A DNA stretch of 64,000 nt from Candidatus Marithrix sp. (GTDB lineage Bacteria; Pseudomonadota; Gammaproteobacteria; Beggiatoales; Beggiatoaceae). Where the stretch lies: the NCBI GenBank assembly GCA_016744775.1, contig JADGDS010000003.1, forward strand, positions 1 to 64,000, read 5' to 3'. The notes below the pieces were generated by a model. It was given only the letters and a program-made list of their open reading frames with translations. It made no database searches and was not told the origin of the DNA. A program made the position numbers and the translations under genes. Below, piece after piece: positions 25,231 to 33,140 of this stretch. How positions within the stretch are numbered: position 1 is the first letter of the stretch; each line of letters starts with the position of its first letter.

Positions 25231-25340
25231 TGTACCGCCTAAGAAAGCCCCCTCATAGTAAAACGTTCATTCTGCCAATCTAATGATGCGCCCATGCGGC
25301 GTAATTGGCGAGTCGATTGTTGTTTCAATTCAACAAAATG
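25231..25340 (-). pseudogene. valS fragment (duplicate debris)
   Basis: This stretch repeats part of valS. Positions 25254-25313 match 21647-21706 over 60 bases without a mismatch, with weaker matching on both sides (small deletions near 25250 and 25314). It has the same orientation as the full gene. It codes for nothing by itself. It stands right next to a fragment of ubiA. Confidence 0.9.
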
Positions 25341-25348
25341 CTTTTAAA

Positions 25349-25411
25349 GCGTTTTTGAATAATAATTGGTTTGGAGCGGCTGTTTTTGTTGGGATTGCGG
25401 GGCATTATTAT
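25349..25411 (+). pseudogene. ubiA 3' fragment (duplicate debris)
   Basis: It matches 22877-22939, the last part of ubiA, with one mismatch in 63 bases. In the intact region the matching valS and ubiA parts are about 1.2 kb apart; here they are 35 bases apart, so a duplicated copy has lost its middle. The ubiA stop is replaced by repeat sequence. Confidence 0.9.
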
Positions 25412-25421
25412 ACTTAGCGAA

Positions 25422-25485
25422 AAAACCTGTCAGGTCTGAAACTCGCGAATAATTATACTTAGGAAAAAGACCTGACAGGTTTTAA
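25422..25485. repeat. CCTGTCAGGT-family pair, copy 4
   Basis: AACCTGTCAGGTCT (25424-25437) and AGACCTGACAGGTTT (25469-25483) are inverted, with ATTATACTTAG repeated on the left of each. They follow the ubiA fragment. Confidence 0.8.
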
Positions 25486-25531
25486 AAATTACTTAGTCCC
25501 ACTACTTCCGTAGTGGCGAATTGCATAATGA

Positions 25532-26560
25532 TTAAAACGCAGCGGAGGATTGTCTGAGTGACTTGGCTTTGCAAAGTGCTATATCCCGCAGTTCTTTTTT
25601 AAATATAACCCTACCCAAACACTCGTCCAACATAAGATGGACTACTTCATCATAAGATATTTCGTTTGCAATCTCACAGGCTCTAGGGAAATAACTCGAT
25701 CCAAGATTCATTCCGGGAACCAAATTCGCTTCCATGAAAAAACATTGCCCGCTATCATTCATCTTTAGATCTATACGACCAAATCCCCTAATTCCCAGAC
25801 TACAAAAGGCTGCTACAGCTAACTCTTTAACATTCTCTATATTATTTGTTTCAATTTTCTGTAGGTTTTCCGTATCAAATTTCTTAACTTTTTCTCCTAG
25901 TATCCTAAGCCCACCGGTAGATTCAGGAGCTACCACCTCAATAGCAGAAATAATCATTTCACCATTATATGCTTTAATGATCGCAACAGTATATTCTCTA
26001 CCACCTAAATATTCCTCAACTAAAATAGGTGATTTATATAAATCATGTAATGACAATAGCTTGGCTTCAAACTCAACGAAGTTTTTAACAAAAGATAAAT
26101 CGTCAATACCATTACCATTTGCCGCATCTATTGGCTTCAAAAATAAAGGAAACAAAAATGGAAGATCAGCTTCGCTTTGATATTGCCCGGGAATCGCTGT
26201 GAAATACTTAGCTGTTCTAATTCCAGCATTGTTCAAATGTGATTTAGCTAATACCTTGTCAGAATCATACTTTAGAGTTTCTCTGTTTGAACCTGAAAAT
26301 GTTATTTTATTTCTAGCAAAATATTCAGAAAACCATACATCATCCACAATTTTCATAGGCATATATTTTGCGGCCAACACAACTAAGTCAGGTTTTCTTT
26401 TGACTATGTCATCTAAATCATTAAGAGAAGTACATACAGTTAATGTAACTATATGACCCATCCTTTCAATTGACTCCAATATATTGGTACATGCCAGAAG
26501 TGATCCAAAACCAGTTTCTTTTAACTCATTATTGGGTGATGTGATGATTTCAATTCTCAT
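25532..26560 (-). CDS. ATP-grasp ligase, D-Ala-D-Ala ligase-like
   Basis: 342 residues. An N-terminal Rossmann-like domain, then the ATP-grasp core: FSGSNRETLKYDSDKVLAKS, PLFLKPIDAANGNGID, ILVEEYLGGREYTVAII, and the metal-binding end RIDLKMN with CFFMEANLVPGMN. It resembles D-alanine-D-alanine ligase, but a cell-wall operon is absent and several substrate positions differ, so it could join other amino acids or peptides. It stands alone between repeats and ppsR, next to the toxin-antitoxin island, and may be acquired. The product is unknown. Confidence 0.75.
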   Translation of the reverse strand: MRIEIITSPNNELKETGFGSLLACTNILESIERMGHIVTLTVCTSLNDLDDIVKRKPDLVVLAAKYMPMKIVDDVWFSEYFARNKITFSGSNRETLKYDSDKVLAKSHLNNAGIRTAKYFTAIPGQYQSEADLPFLFPLFLKPIDAANGNGIDDLSFVKNFVEFEAKLLSLHDLYKSPILVEEYLGGREYTVAIIKAYNGEMIISAIEVVAPESTGGLRILGEKVKKFDTENLQKIETNNIENVKELAVAAFCSLGIRGFGRIDLKMNDSGQCFFMEANLVPGMNLGSSYFPRACEIANEISYDEVVHLMLDECLGRVIFKKELRDIALCKAKSLRQSSAAF

Positions 26561-26738
26561 TTCAGATTAACCTGCGAGGTAGATACATTGGACTAAAAGC
26601 CGGTATCATGAGATTAATTTAAAAAAAAATGGATTAAAATCACAAAATCGACAGACTAAGACATCTGCTTACCTGCATAAGAACTAAAAAAAGATAAGCT
26701 GGTCATAGTACCATCATTTACGGTTTCATGCTACTAAC

Positions 26739-27575
26739 TCAACCATAAAGTTGACGTTTCAATCTAGCCTGATGCAAAATAGTGGTAGTTATTTCCTCAA
26801 TCGAAATTGCTGTAGTATTTAAATAAGGAATACGTTCACGACGATACAATTGTTGTAACCAAAGCATTTCTGTCTTACATTGTGCTAAAGAGGCATAACG
26901 ACTATCTGGTCGCCGTTCTTGACGAATCTTATGTAAACGTATCGGCTCAATCCATAAACCATATAACTTATCTTTAAATGGTTGTAACAATTTAGGTAAA
27001 CGCACCCACTCCATATCTTCTTCTGTCAAAGGATAATTTGCTGCCGCGATGCCGTATTGTAAGGCTAAATTTAAACAAGTTGGCGTTTTACCACTACGCG
27101 ATACTCCAATAAGAATAATATCAGCACTCTCAAAATCGCTAATGATCGCACCATCATCATGAGCTAAAGCATAGTTTAAGGCTCCAATACGCTTTAAATA
27201 CGAAATATCATTAACAATACCATGCGAACGTCCAATGGCATGTAAAGATTTTTGCCCCAGTTCTTTTTCCATCGGAGCAATAAAAGCATCGAAAAAATCG
27301 TATAAAATTCCTTGTGATTGCTCAATAACAGCACGCACATCAGAATCAACTAAGGTGCTAAATAATAAGGGCGGCACACCATCATCCTGTGCCGCTGCGT
27401 TAATACGTTTCACGGCTGCCTGTGCTTTTTCCACATTATCCAAAAAAGGAATAGTCTGTTTACGCCAGCGAATATTGTCAAACTGTGTAATCAGACTATG
27501 ACCTAATACTTCGGCGGTAATTCCAGTGCGATCAGAAATATAATACAGGCTTCGTTGTTTCATAGCTTTACTCAA
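26739..27575 (-). CDS. ppsR: PEP synthase regulatory protein (kinase/pyrophosphorylase)
   Basis: 278 residues, DUF299 family. The start has YYISDRTGITAEVLGHS; the P-loop is GVSRSGKTPT (residues 157-166). PpsR phosphorylates PEP synthase using ADP to switch it off and removes the phosphate with Pi to switch it on. It lies downstream of ppsA on the same strand, with an 80-base palindrome between them. That supports the pairing with PEP synthase over pyruvate-phosphate dikinase. Confidence 0.95.
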   Translation of the reverse strand: MSKAMKQRSLYYISDRTGITAEVLGHSLITQFDNIRWRKQTIPFLDNVEKAQAAVKRINAAAQDDGVPPLLFSTLVDSDVRAVIEQSQGILYDFFDAFIAPMEKELGQKSLHAIGRSHGIVNDISYLKRIGALNYALAHDDGAIISDFESADIILIGVSRSGKTPTCLNLALQYGIAAANYPLTEEDMEWVRLPKLLQPFKDKLYGLWIEPIRLHKIRQERRPDSRYASLAQCKTEMLWLQQLYRRERIPYLNTTAISIEEITTTILHQARLKRQLYG

Positions 27576-27578
27576 AGG

Positions 27579-27658
27579 AAGCCCCCCAGCCCCCTAAAGT
27601 GGGAGTACCGTTCATTGCAGCTACAGTGTGGCTCCCCCTTTAGGGGGCTGGGGGGCTT
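27579..27658. repeat. CCCCCTAAAGGGGG-family hairpin, copy 1
   Basis: AAGCCCCCCAGCCCCCTAAA and its reverse complement CTTTAGGGGGCTGGGGGGCTT form the arms around a 35-base centre. It lies between ppsA and ppsR, where it might weaken read-through from ppsA to ppsR. Confidence 0.9.
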
Positions 27659-27675
27659 ATTCTTTATACATAACA

Positions 27676-30045
27676 TCAATTACTTAAATGTAACCAAGTA
27701 TCAATAACAGTATCAGGATTTAGCGAAATCGAACTTATCTCCTGCTGCAACAGCCAAGCGGCAAAATCTGGATAATCTGATGGTCCTTGACCACAAATAC
27801 CAATATATTTTCCCTGTTTCTTACAAGCTGTAATCGCCATTTCCAGCAAACGTTTGACTGCTAAATTACGCTCATCAAACAAATGTGCAACTAAACCAGA
27901 ATCTCGATCTAAACCTAAAGTCAATTGTGTCATATCATTAGAACCAATCGACATACCATCAAAATATTCTAAAAATTCTTCCGCTAATAAGGCATTAGAT
28001 GGCAATTCGCACATCATAATCAGACGTAAACCATTTTCACCGCGCTTGAGTCCATTTTGAGCTAATAATGCTGTTACTTGTTTGGCTTCTTCTAAGGTGC
28101 GACAAAAAGGTACCATTATTTCCACATTGCCCAAGCCCATTTCGTCACGCACCCGTTTTAGGGCGATACATTCGAGTTTAAAACATTCTTGAAAGTCATC
28201 AGATAAATAACGCGAAACTCCACGATAACCAATCATAGGATTTTCTTCACTAGGTTCATAACTATCACCACCCAGCAAATTGGCATATTCATTTGATTTA
28301 AAATCAGATAATCGCACAATTACAGGTTTAGGTGCATAGGCAGCAGCTAAAATACTAATACCTTCAACTAGTTTATCAACATAAAAAGCGACTGGATCAG
28401 CATAGCCTATAATGCGCTCATTAATAGAAGAACGCAGCGTTTCTGGCAAGTTATCATAATCTAATAAGGCACGCGGATGAATGCCAATCATATTATTAAT
28501 GATAAATTCTAAACGTGCCAAGCCAACCCCTTCATTAGGAATCTGTGCAAAGGCAAAGGCATGTTGCGGATTACCTACATTCATCATGATTTTTACCGGC
28601 AATGTGGGCAATTCACCAATATCCGTATGCACATGCTCAAAATCTAATAAACCTGAATAAACAAAACCAGTATCACCTTCTGCACAACTAACCGTCACTT
28701 CTTGACCAGTTTGCAGTTGATTTGTAGCATCACCACAACCTACTACAGCCGGAATACCTAATTCACGAGCAATAATCGCCGCATGACAGGTGCGTCCTCC
28801 TTGATTGGTAACAATCGCCGCTGAACGTTTCATAATTGGTTCCCAATCAGGATCGGTCATCTTCGTTACCAGCACATCTCCAGCTTGTACCTGATCCATA
28901 TCAGCGATGCTCATAATCACTTTGACCGTGCCAGCACCAATTTTATGACCAACAGCGCGTCCACTAGTTAAAATATCGCTTTTTTCATTCAGATGAAAAC
29001 GCTCCACAATATTCTTACTGGTACGACTTTTTACAGTTTCAGGGCGAGCTTGTACGATATATAAACGATTTTCTTCACCATCCAGTGCCCATTCAATATC
29101 CATTGGTCGCTGATAATGCTTTTCAATAGTCAAAGCTTGACGTGCTAAGTCTTCAACCTGATCATCAGTTAAACAAAAACGCTGCTGCCGTTGTATATCA
29201 ACATCACGAACCAGAGTTGATTTATCATATATAGCAGCATCCATCGAGGCGTACACCATTTCAACCGCTTTTTCACCCAAATAACGTGAAACAATAGCCG
29301 GTTTATTAGCGACTAAATTAGGCTTATAAACATAAAATTCATCAGGATTAACTTCACCTTGCACCACGGTTTCACCTAAACCATAAGCGGCAGTAATAAA
29401 CACTACATCACGAAAACCTGATTCTGTATCCAAGGTAAACATAACACCACTGGTACCCACATCACTGCGTACCATTTTTTGAATACCAGCAGATAAGAAA
29501 ACCTTGTCATGATCAAATTTTTGATGCACACGGTAAGCAATTGCCCGATCATTATACAAGGAGGCAAACACTGCCTTAATCGCGGCAATAACCGCTTCTA
29601 AACTGTTGACATTCAAAAAAGTTTCTTGTTGCCCAGCAAACGAAGCATCTGGCAAATCCTCAGCTGTTGCCGAAGAACGCACTGCCACCGAAATTGGTCC
29701 ACCAGCTTCTGCCTCCATTTCACGATAAGCCGTTTTAATCGCAGTTAATAGCTCATCCGGCAACGGACTGTCCATCAACCATTGTCGAATGGTCGCCCCT
29801 GCTTCTGTTAAGGCTGTGATGTCATCAACATCCAAGCTATCTAATAGCGCATTAATACGTTCAGCTAATTTATGATGCTGTAAAAAATGCTTATAGGCAT
29901 CTGTAGTTGTCGCAAAACCACCCGGTACATGTATTCCTAGATGCTTTAAATTACCAATCATCTCGCCTAAAGAGGCATTTTTTCCGCCGACAATATTTAC
30001 ATCATTCATACCTAAAACATCAAGCTTGATAACATAATCTTCCAT
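27676..30045 (-). CDS. ppsA: Phosphoenolpyruvate synthase
   Basis: 789 residues from the ATG at 30045, which has an ideal ribosome site (CTGGAGGA five bases upstream); an ATG at 30075 adds ten residues but no support. ATP-grasp domain begins [19 protein letters not shown]; the phosphohistidine is in [15 protein letters not shown]; the PEP/pyruvate domain ends with the catalytic cysteine in [10 protein letters not shown]. It makes PEP from pyruvate and ATP for gluconeogenesis. PpsR, its regulator, is downstream. Upstream is a 32-bp element shared with the Rieske-glutamate synthase gene. Confidence 0.97.
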   Translation of the reverse strand: MEDYVIKLDVLGMNDVNIVGGKNASLGEMIGNLKHLGIHVPGGFATTTDAYKHFLQHHKLAERINALLDSLDVDDITALTEAGATIRQWLMDSPLPDELLTAIKTAYREMEAEAGGPISVAVRSSATAEDLPDASFAGQQETFLNVNSLEAVIAAIKAVFASLYNDRAIAYRVHQKFDHDKVFLSAGIQKMVRSDVGTSGVMFTLDTESGFRDVVFITAAYGLGETVVQGEVNPDEFYVYKPNLVANKPAIVSRYLGEKAVEMVYASMDAAIYDKSTLVRDVDIQRQQRFCLTDDQVEDLARQALTIEKHYQRPMDIEWALDGEENRLYIVQARPETVKSRTSKNIVERFHLNEKSDILTSGRAVGHKIGAGTVKVIMSIADMDQVQAGDVLVTKMTDPDWEPIMKRSAAIVTNQGGRTCHAAIIARELGIPAVVGCGDATNQLQTGQEVTVSCAEGDTGFVYSGLLDFEHVHTDIGELPTLPVKIMMNVGNPQHAFAFAQIPNEGVGLARLEFIINNMIGIHPRALLDYDNLPETLRSSINERIIGYADPVAFYVDKLVEGISILAAAYAPKPVIVRLSDFKSNEYANLLGGDSYEPSEENPMIGYRGVSRYLSDDFQECFKLECIALKRVRDEMGLGNVEIMVPFCRTLEEAKQVTALLAQNGLKRGENGLRLIMMCELPSNALLAEEFLEYFDGMSIGSNDMTQLTLGLDRDSGLVAHLFDERNLAVKRLLEMAITACKKQGKYIGICGQGPSDYPDFAAWLLQQEISSISLNPDTVIDTWLHLSN

Positions 30046-30091
30046 AGCATCCTCCAGTTTTTCTAATGCCAACAATTAACTTAACTATATG

Positions 30092-30156
30092 TTGTTGATA
30101 TTTTTAATATCTGAGTAAAATACTCTACTAAATATTTTTCAATAAATCAAGCTTTT
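30092..30156 (-). promoter_or_regulatory. Upstream element of ppsA, shared with the next gene
   Basis: Positions 30125-30156 are identical over 32 bases to 31897-31928, upstream of the Rieske-glutamate synthase gene; weaker similarity continues toward the gene (TTGTTGATATTT). Read toward ppsA it starts AAAAGCTTGATTTATTG. A TTGATT box followed after 17 bases by TAGAGT could be -35/-10. The distance to the ppsA start is about 80 bases. A shared promoter or operator is inferred from this. Confidence 0.6.
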
Positions 30157-30209
30157 ATTTATTGATTGTGCTGTAAATAATGCTTATAAGTATGTGTAGT
30201 TAGTATAGT

Positions 30210-31829
30210 TTATTCTATCGAAACACCGCTATAAGCAATACCTGCTAGGTGAGCCATATTGCGATCCCAAGTGGTCAAGTCATCCATACAAAATTTATTT
30301 AACTGATCATGGCCGCAGGCTCTAGCCATTACTTGCATTAATTCGGTTGATGCTTGAAAAAAATTGTTTAGTTGTTGCGCAGCTTTTTCTATATTTACGC
30401 GCTGGCGTAGATGAGGCTTTTGTGTTGCTATACCTACAGGGCAATTGTTGGTGTGGCAGGCTCGCATTCCCAAACATCCTATGGATTGTAATGCCGAGTT
30501 TGATACTGCAATGGCATCAGCTCCCAGTGCCAATGCCTTGATAAAGTCTGCTGGAAGTCGTAGTCCGCCAGTAATAATCAACGACACATCCTTACGCCCT
30601 TTCTTGTCAAGGTAACGATGTGCACGCGCTAATGCTGGAATCGTGGGTACAGAAATATTATCGCGAAAAATTAATGGAGCAGCGCCCGTACCGCCGCCAC
30701 GGCCATCAAGAATAATATAATCAACACCGATTTGTAGAGATGCCTCAATATCTCGCTCAATATGCTGCGCGGATAATTTCACCCCTATAGGTATTCCACC
30801 TGTTGCTTCGCGAACTTCTGCGGCAAAACGACGATATTCATCAATGTTATCCCAGTCAGGAAAACGCGACGGTGAAACAGCAGGCTGACCTTCAGCAAGA
30901 CCGCGTACTTCAGCAATTTTGCCTTTTACCTTATCACCCGGCAAATGGCCGCCAGTGCCAGTTTTTGCACCTTGTCCACATTTGAAATGGAACGCCTGAC
31001 ACTTTTTGATTTTCTCCATAGAATAACCAAAGCGTCCAGATGCCAGTTCATAAAAATAACGGCTGTTGGCTGCCTGTTCTTCAGCTAACATACCACCTTC
31101 TCCAGAACAAATACCCGTACCAGCCAGCTCAGCACCCATAGCCAATGCCAATTTTGCTTCTTCAGACAATGCTCCATAACTCATATCAGATACAAACAGT
31201 GGACGTTCCAACACTAATGGTTTTTTGGCATTAGGGCCAATAATCACTTCTGTTTGTACAGGGGCATCATCTAACAATGGAAGCTTGTGCAATTGTGCTG
31301 TTAGTAATTGTATTTGTTCCCATTTAGGTAATTCATCACGCGGTACACCCATTGCGCTGACTCTACCATGATGACCAACTTTTGATAATCCATACTCTGC
31401 CAAATGTTGAATATATTGAGTATGAGGTTCTTCTGGCGTACCGTGAATATCTTTGTACAAACCCTGATAAGCATCCCGATCATAAGGTTGTGGATTATCA
31501 ACAGCCCATGCTTTAATTTCATCCTTATCAACCCAAATATGGTCATTATCTAACCAAGATTTAAAAGGATGCAAACGCTCCGAAGAATTGTAAGAGCTTA
31601 CTCCTGTCTTATAGTTATAGTCCCAATTGTGCAGACCACAAATAAGGTTGTCGCCATCCACATTTCCATCGGACATTAAAGCTCCACGGTGCAAACAACG
31701 CCCATATAAAACTGAGGCTTGATCTTCATCTTTCCAACGTATGATAACTAAATCAACATTAGCAACTACAGCATAGGCTGGTTGTAGTGGCTCTAGTTCA
31801 GAAAATGATGCTATTGAGACTTTATTCAT
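30210..31829 (-). CDS. Rieske [2Fe-2S]-glutamate synthase-like FMN protein
   Basis: 539 residues. The first 90 form a Rieske-type domain with C45-x-H47 and C64-x2-H67. The rest is the FMN-binding glutamate synthase domain (Glu_synthase family): PLFVSDMSYGALSEEAK, GGRGGGTGAAP, ITGGLRLPADFIKALALGAD and the cysteine cluster GCLGMRACHTNNCPVGIATQ that binds 3Fe-4S. No glutaminase domain is present, so ammonia-dependent glutamate formation is not assured; an FMN-linked redox role is equally possible. It shares an upstream element with ppsA and is divergent from moxR. Confidence 0.85.
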   Translation of the reverse strand: MNKVSIASFSELEPLQPAYAVVANVDLVIIRWKDEDQASVLYGRCLHRGALMSDGNVDGDNLICGLHNWDYNYKTGVSSYNSSERLHPFKSWLDNDHIWVDKDEIKAWAVDNPQPYDRDAYQGLYKDIHGTPEEPHTQYIQHLAEYGLSKVGHHGRVSAMGVPRDELPKWEQIQLLTAQLHKLPLLDDAPVQTEVIIGPNAKKPLVLERPLFVSDMSYGALSEEAKLALAMGAELAGTGICSGEGGMLAEEQAANSRYFYELASGRFGYSMEKIKKCQAFHFKCGQGAKTGTGGHLPGDKVKGKIAEVRGLAEGQPAVSPSRFPDWDNIDEYRRFAAEVREATGGIPIGVKLSAQHIERDIEASLQIGVDYIILDGRGGGTGAAPLIFRDNISVPTIPALARAHRYLDKKGRKDVSLIITGGLRLPADFIKALALGADAIAVSNSALQSIGCLGMRACHTNNCPVGIATQKPHLRQRVNIEKAAQQLNNFFQASTELMQVMARACGHDQLNKFCMDDLTTWDRNMAHLAGIAYSGVSIE

Positions 31830-31867
31830 AACTAACAGTAACTCCTGTTTTTTAGTTGTTTAAAATT

Positions 31868-31928
31868 TGTTGATATTTAAATCTTGGCAAGATACACTAC
31901 TAAATATTTTTCAATAAATCAAGCTTTT
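31868..31928 (-). promoter_or_regulatory. Upstream element of the Rieske-GltS gene, shared with ppsA
   Basis: The 32 bases 31897-31928 repeat 30125-30156 exactly. Toward the gene, TTGATT, a 17-base spacer and TAGTGT give a possible promoter in the same place as in the ppsA copy. It also lies within the divergent region 14 bases before moxR, and so might touch moxR expression. Confidence 0.6.
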
Positions 31929-31942
31929 TTCACTTACAATAT

Positions 31943-32986
31943 ATGCGCCCATCTCAATTAAATATAATATTAGAACGTGAATTTTTAAGCACCAGCACCG
32001 GACATCATACCCCCGTTATGTTATGGGGTCCACCGGGAGTTGGTAAGTCACAAATCATTGCACAAGTTGCCGCGCGACATAATGCCCCTATGGTTGATAT
32101 TCGTTTATCACAAATGGAACCTAGTGATTTACGAGGCATTCCATTTCGAGTCGGTGAGCATGTTGAATGGGCAATTCCAGCCTTATTACCTAGTGTTGAG
32201 CGTCATGGTAAATCAGGTATTTTATTTTTAGATGAAATTACTTCAGCACCACCCAGCGTCTCAGCATCAGCTTATCAATTAATCTTAGATCGTCGTTTAG
32301 GTGAATATAAAGTTCCTGATGGCTGGGCAATTATTGCCGCTGGAAATCGACAAGGTGATCGCGGCGTAACTTACACCATGCCTGCCCCTTTAGCAAATCG
32401 CTTTTCTCATTTTGAACTCGAAGTTTATTTAGATGATTGGGTAGCATGGGCTTATAAAAATGGAATTGATGAAAAAATCATCGCATTTTTAAGATTTCGC
32501 CCAGAATTATTATTTGATTTTGATCCAGCTCACAATCCAGTGGCATTTCCAACACCGCGTTCATGGGAATTTGCCCATCGAGCAATACAAAAATTTGCTG
32601 ATAATCCCGAGTTATTATTAGGGACATTACAAGCATGCGTAGGTCCAGCGGCGGGAATTGAATTAAATGCTTTTATCTCTAACTTGGATCAAATGCCTGA
32701 TTTAGATGCAATCTTAAAAGGTGAAACTGTAGAAATTCCCACAGAAATTGACCTACAATATGCAATTGCCGCTGCTCTAGTTGGGCGAGCCATTCGTGCC
32801 CAAGATAGCTCTAATGCCACAGAAATTTATGGGCATATATTAAATTTTGCGACTCAATTTCATCCTCGTGAAATGGGAATCATGTTAGTTTCAGACATGC
32901 ACCGCGCTATAGGATCAGCCTTATTTAGTGTGCCAGAATTTGCACAATGGGCACAGGCAATTGGGGATATTATGCTTTATGAATGA
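31943..32986 (+). CDS. MoxR-family AAA+ ATPase
   Basis: 347 residues. Walker A WGPPGVGKSQ near residue 29, Walker B ILFLDEITSA, sensor I IIAAGNRQGD and the arginine finger region PAPLANRFSHFEL. MoxR ATPases act as chaperones that work with VWA-domain partners encoded next to them. Here the expected partner, the VWA/metallopeptidase gene at 36612, is on the same strand but 3.6 kb away, with a Roc-COR-TIR and an Rpn gene between them. Confidence 0.92.
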   Translation: MRPSQLNIILEREFLSTSTGHHTPVMLWGPPGVGKSQIIAQVAARHNAPMVDIRLSQMEPSDLRGIPFRVGEHVEWAIPALLPSVERHGKSGILFLDEITSAPPSVSASAYQLILDRRLGEYKVPDGWAIIAAGNRQGDRGVTYTMPAPLANRFSHFELEVYLDDWVAWAYKNGIDEKIIAFLRFRPELLFDFDPAHNPVAFPTPRSWEFAHRAIQKFADNPELLLGTLQACVGPAAGIELNAFISNLDQMPDLDAILKGETVEIPTEIDLQYAIAAALVGRAIRAQDSSNATEIYGHILNFATQFHPREMGIMLVSDMHRAIGSALFSVPEFAQWAQAIGDIMLYE

Positions 32987-33072
32987 GATGAGCCAATGGA
33001 TAAACAGATAAAAGTTAGGGGAGTTTAAGACTGGGGAGGTGAAAACTACAGGGATTGTATTTTAGCAGGGAT

Positions 33073-33100
33073 AAAAGTCAGATATATATCTGACTTTTTT
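33073..33100 (+). terminator. Terminator after moxR
   Basis: AAAAGTCAGATAT and ATATCTGACTTTT pair almost without a loop, followed by a run of T. This is a clear intrinsic terminator for moxR; together with the inserted genes it separates moxR from the VWA gene. Confidence 0.85.
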
Positions 33101-33140
33101 TATTATTGTTGCTAAAATTACTGAGCTTTCTTTGGAAGAA

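Noticed and set aside
32990-33006. 17-base match GATGAGCCAATGGATAA after moxR and within the VWA gene (37023-37039)
   Set aside because: It could mark an old moxR-VWA junction, but the match does not extend on either side, and one such match in 64 kb of AT-rich DNA is not rare enough.
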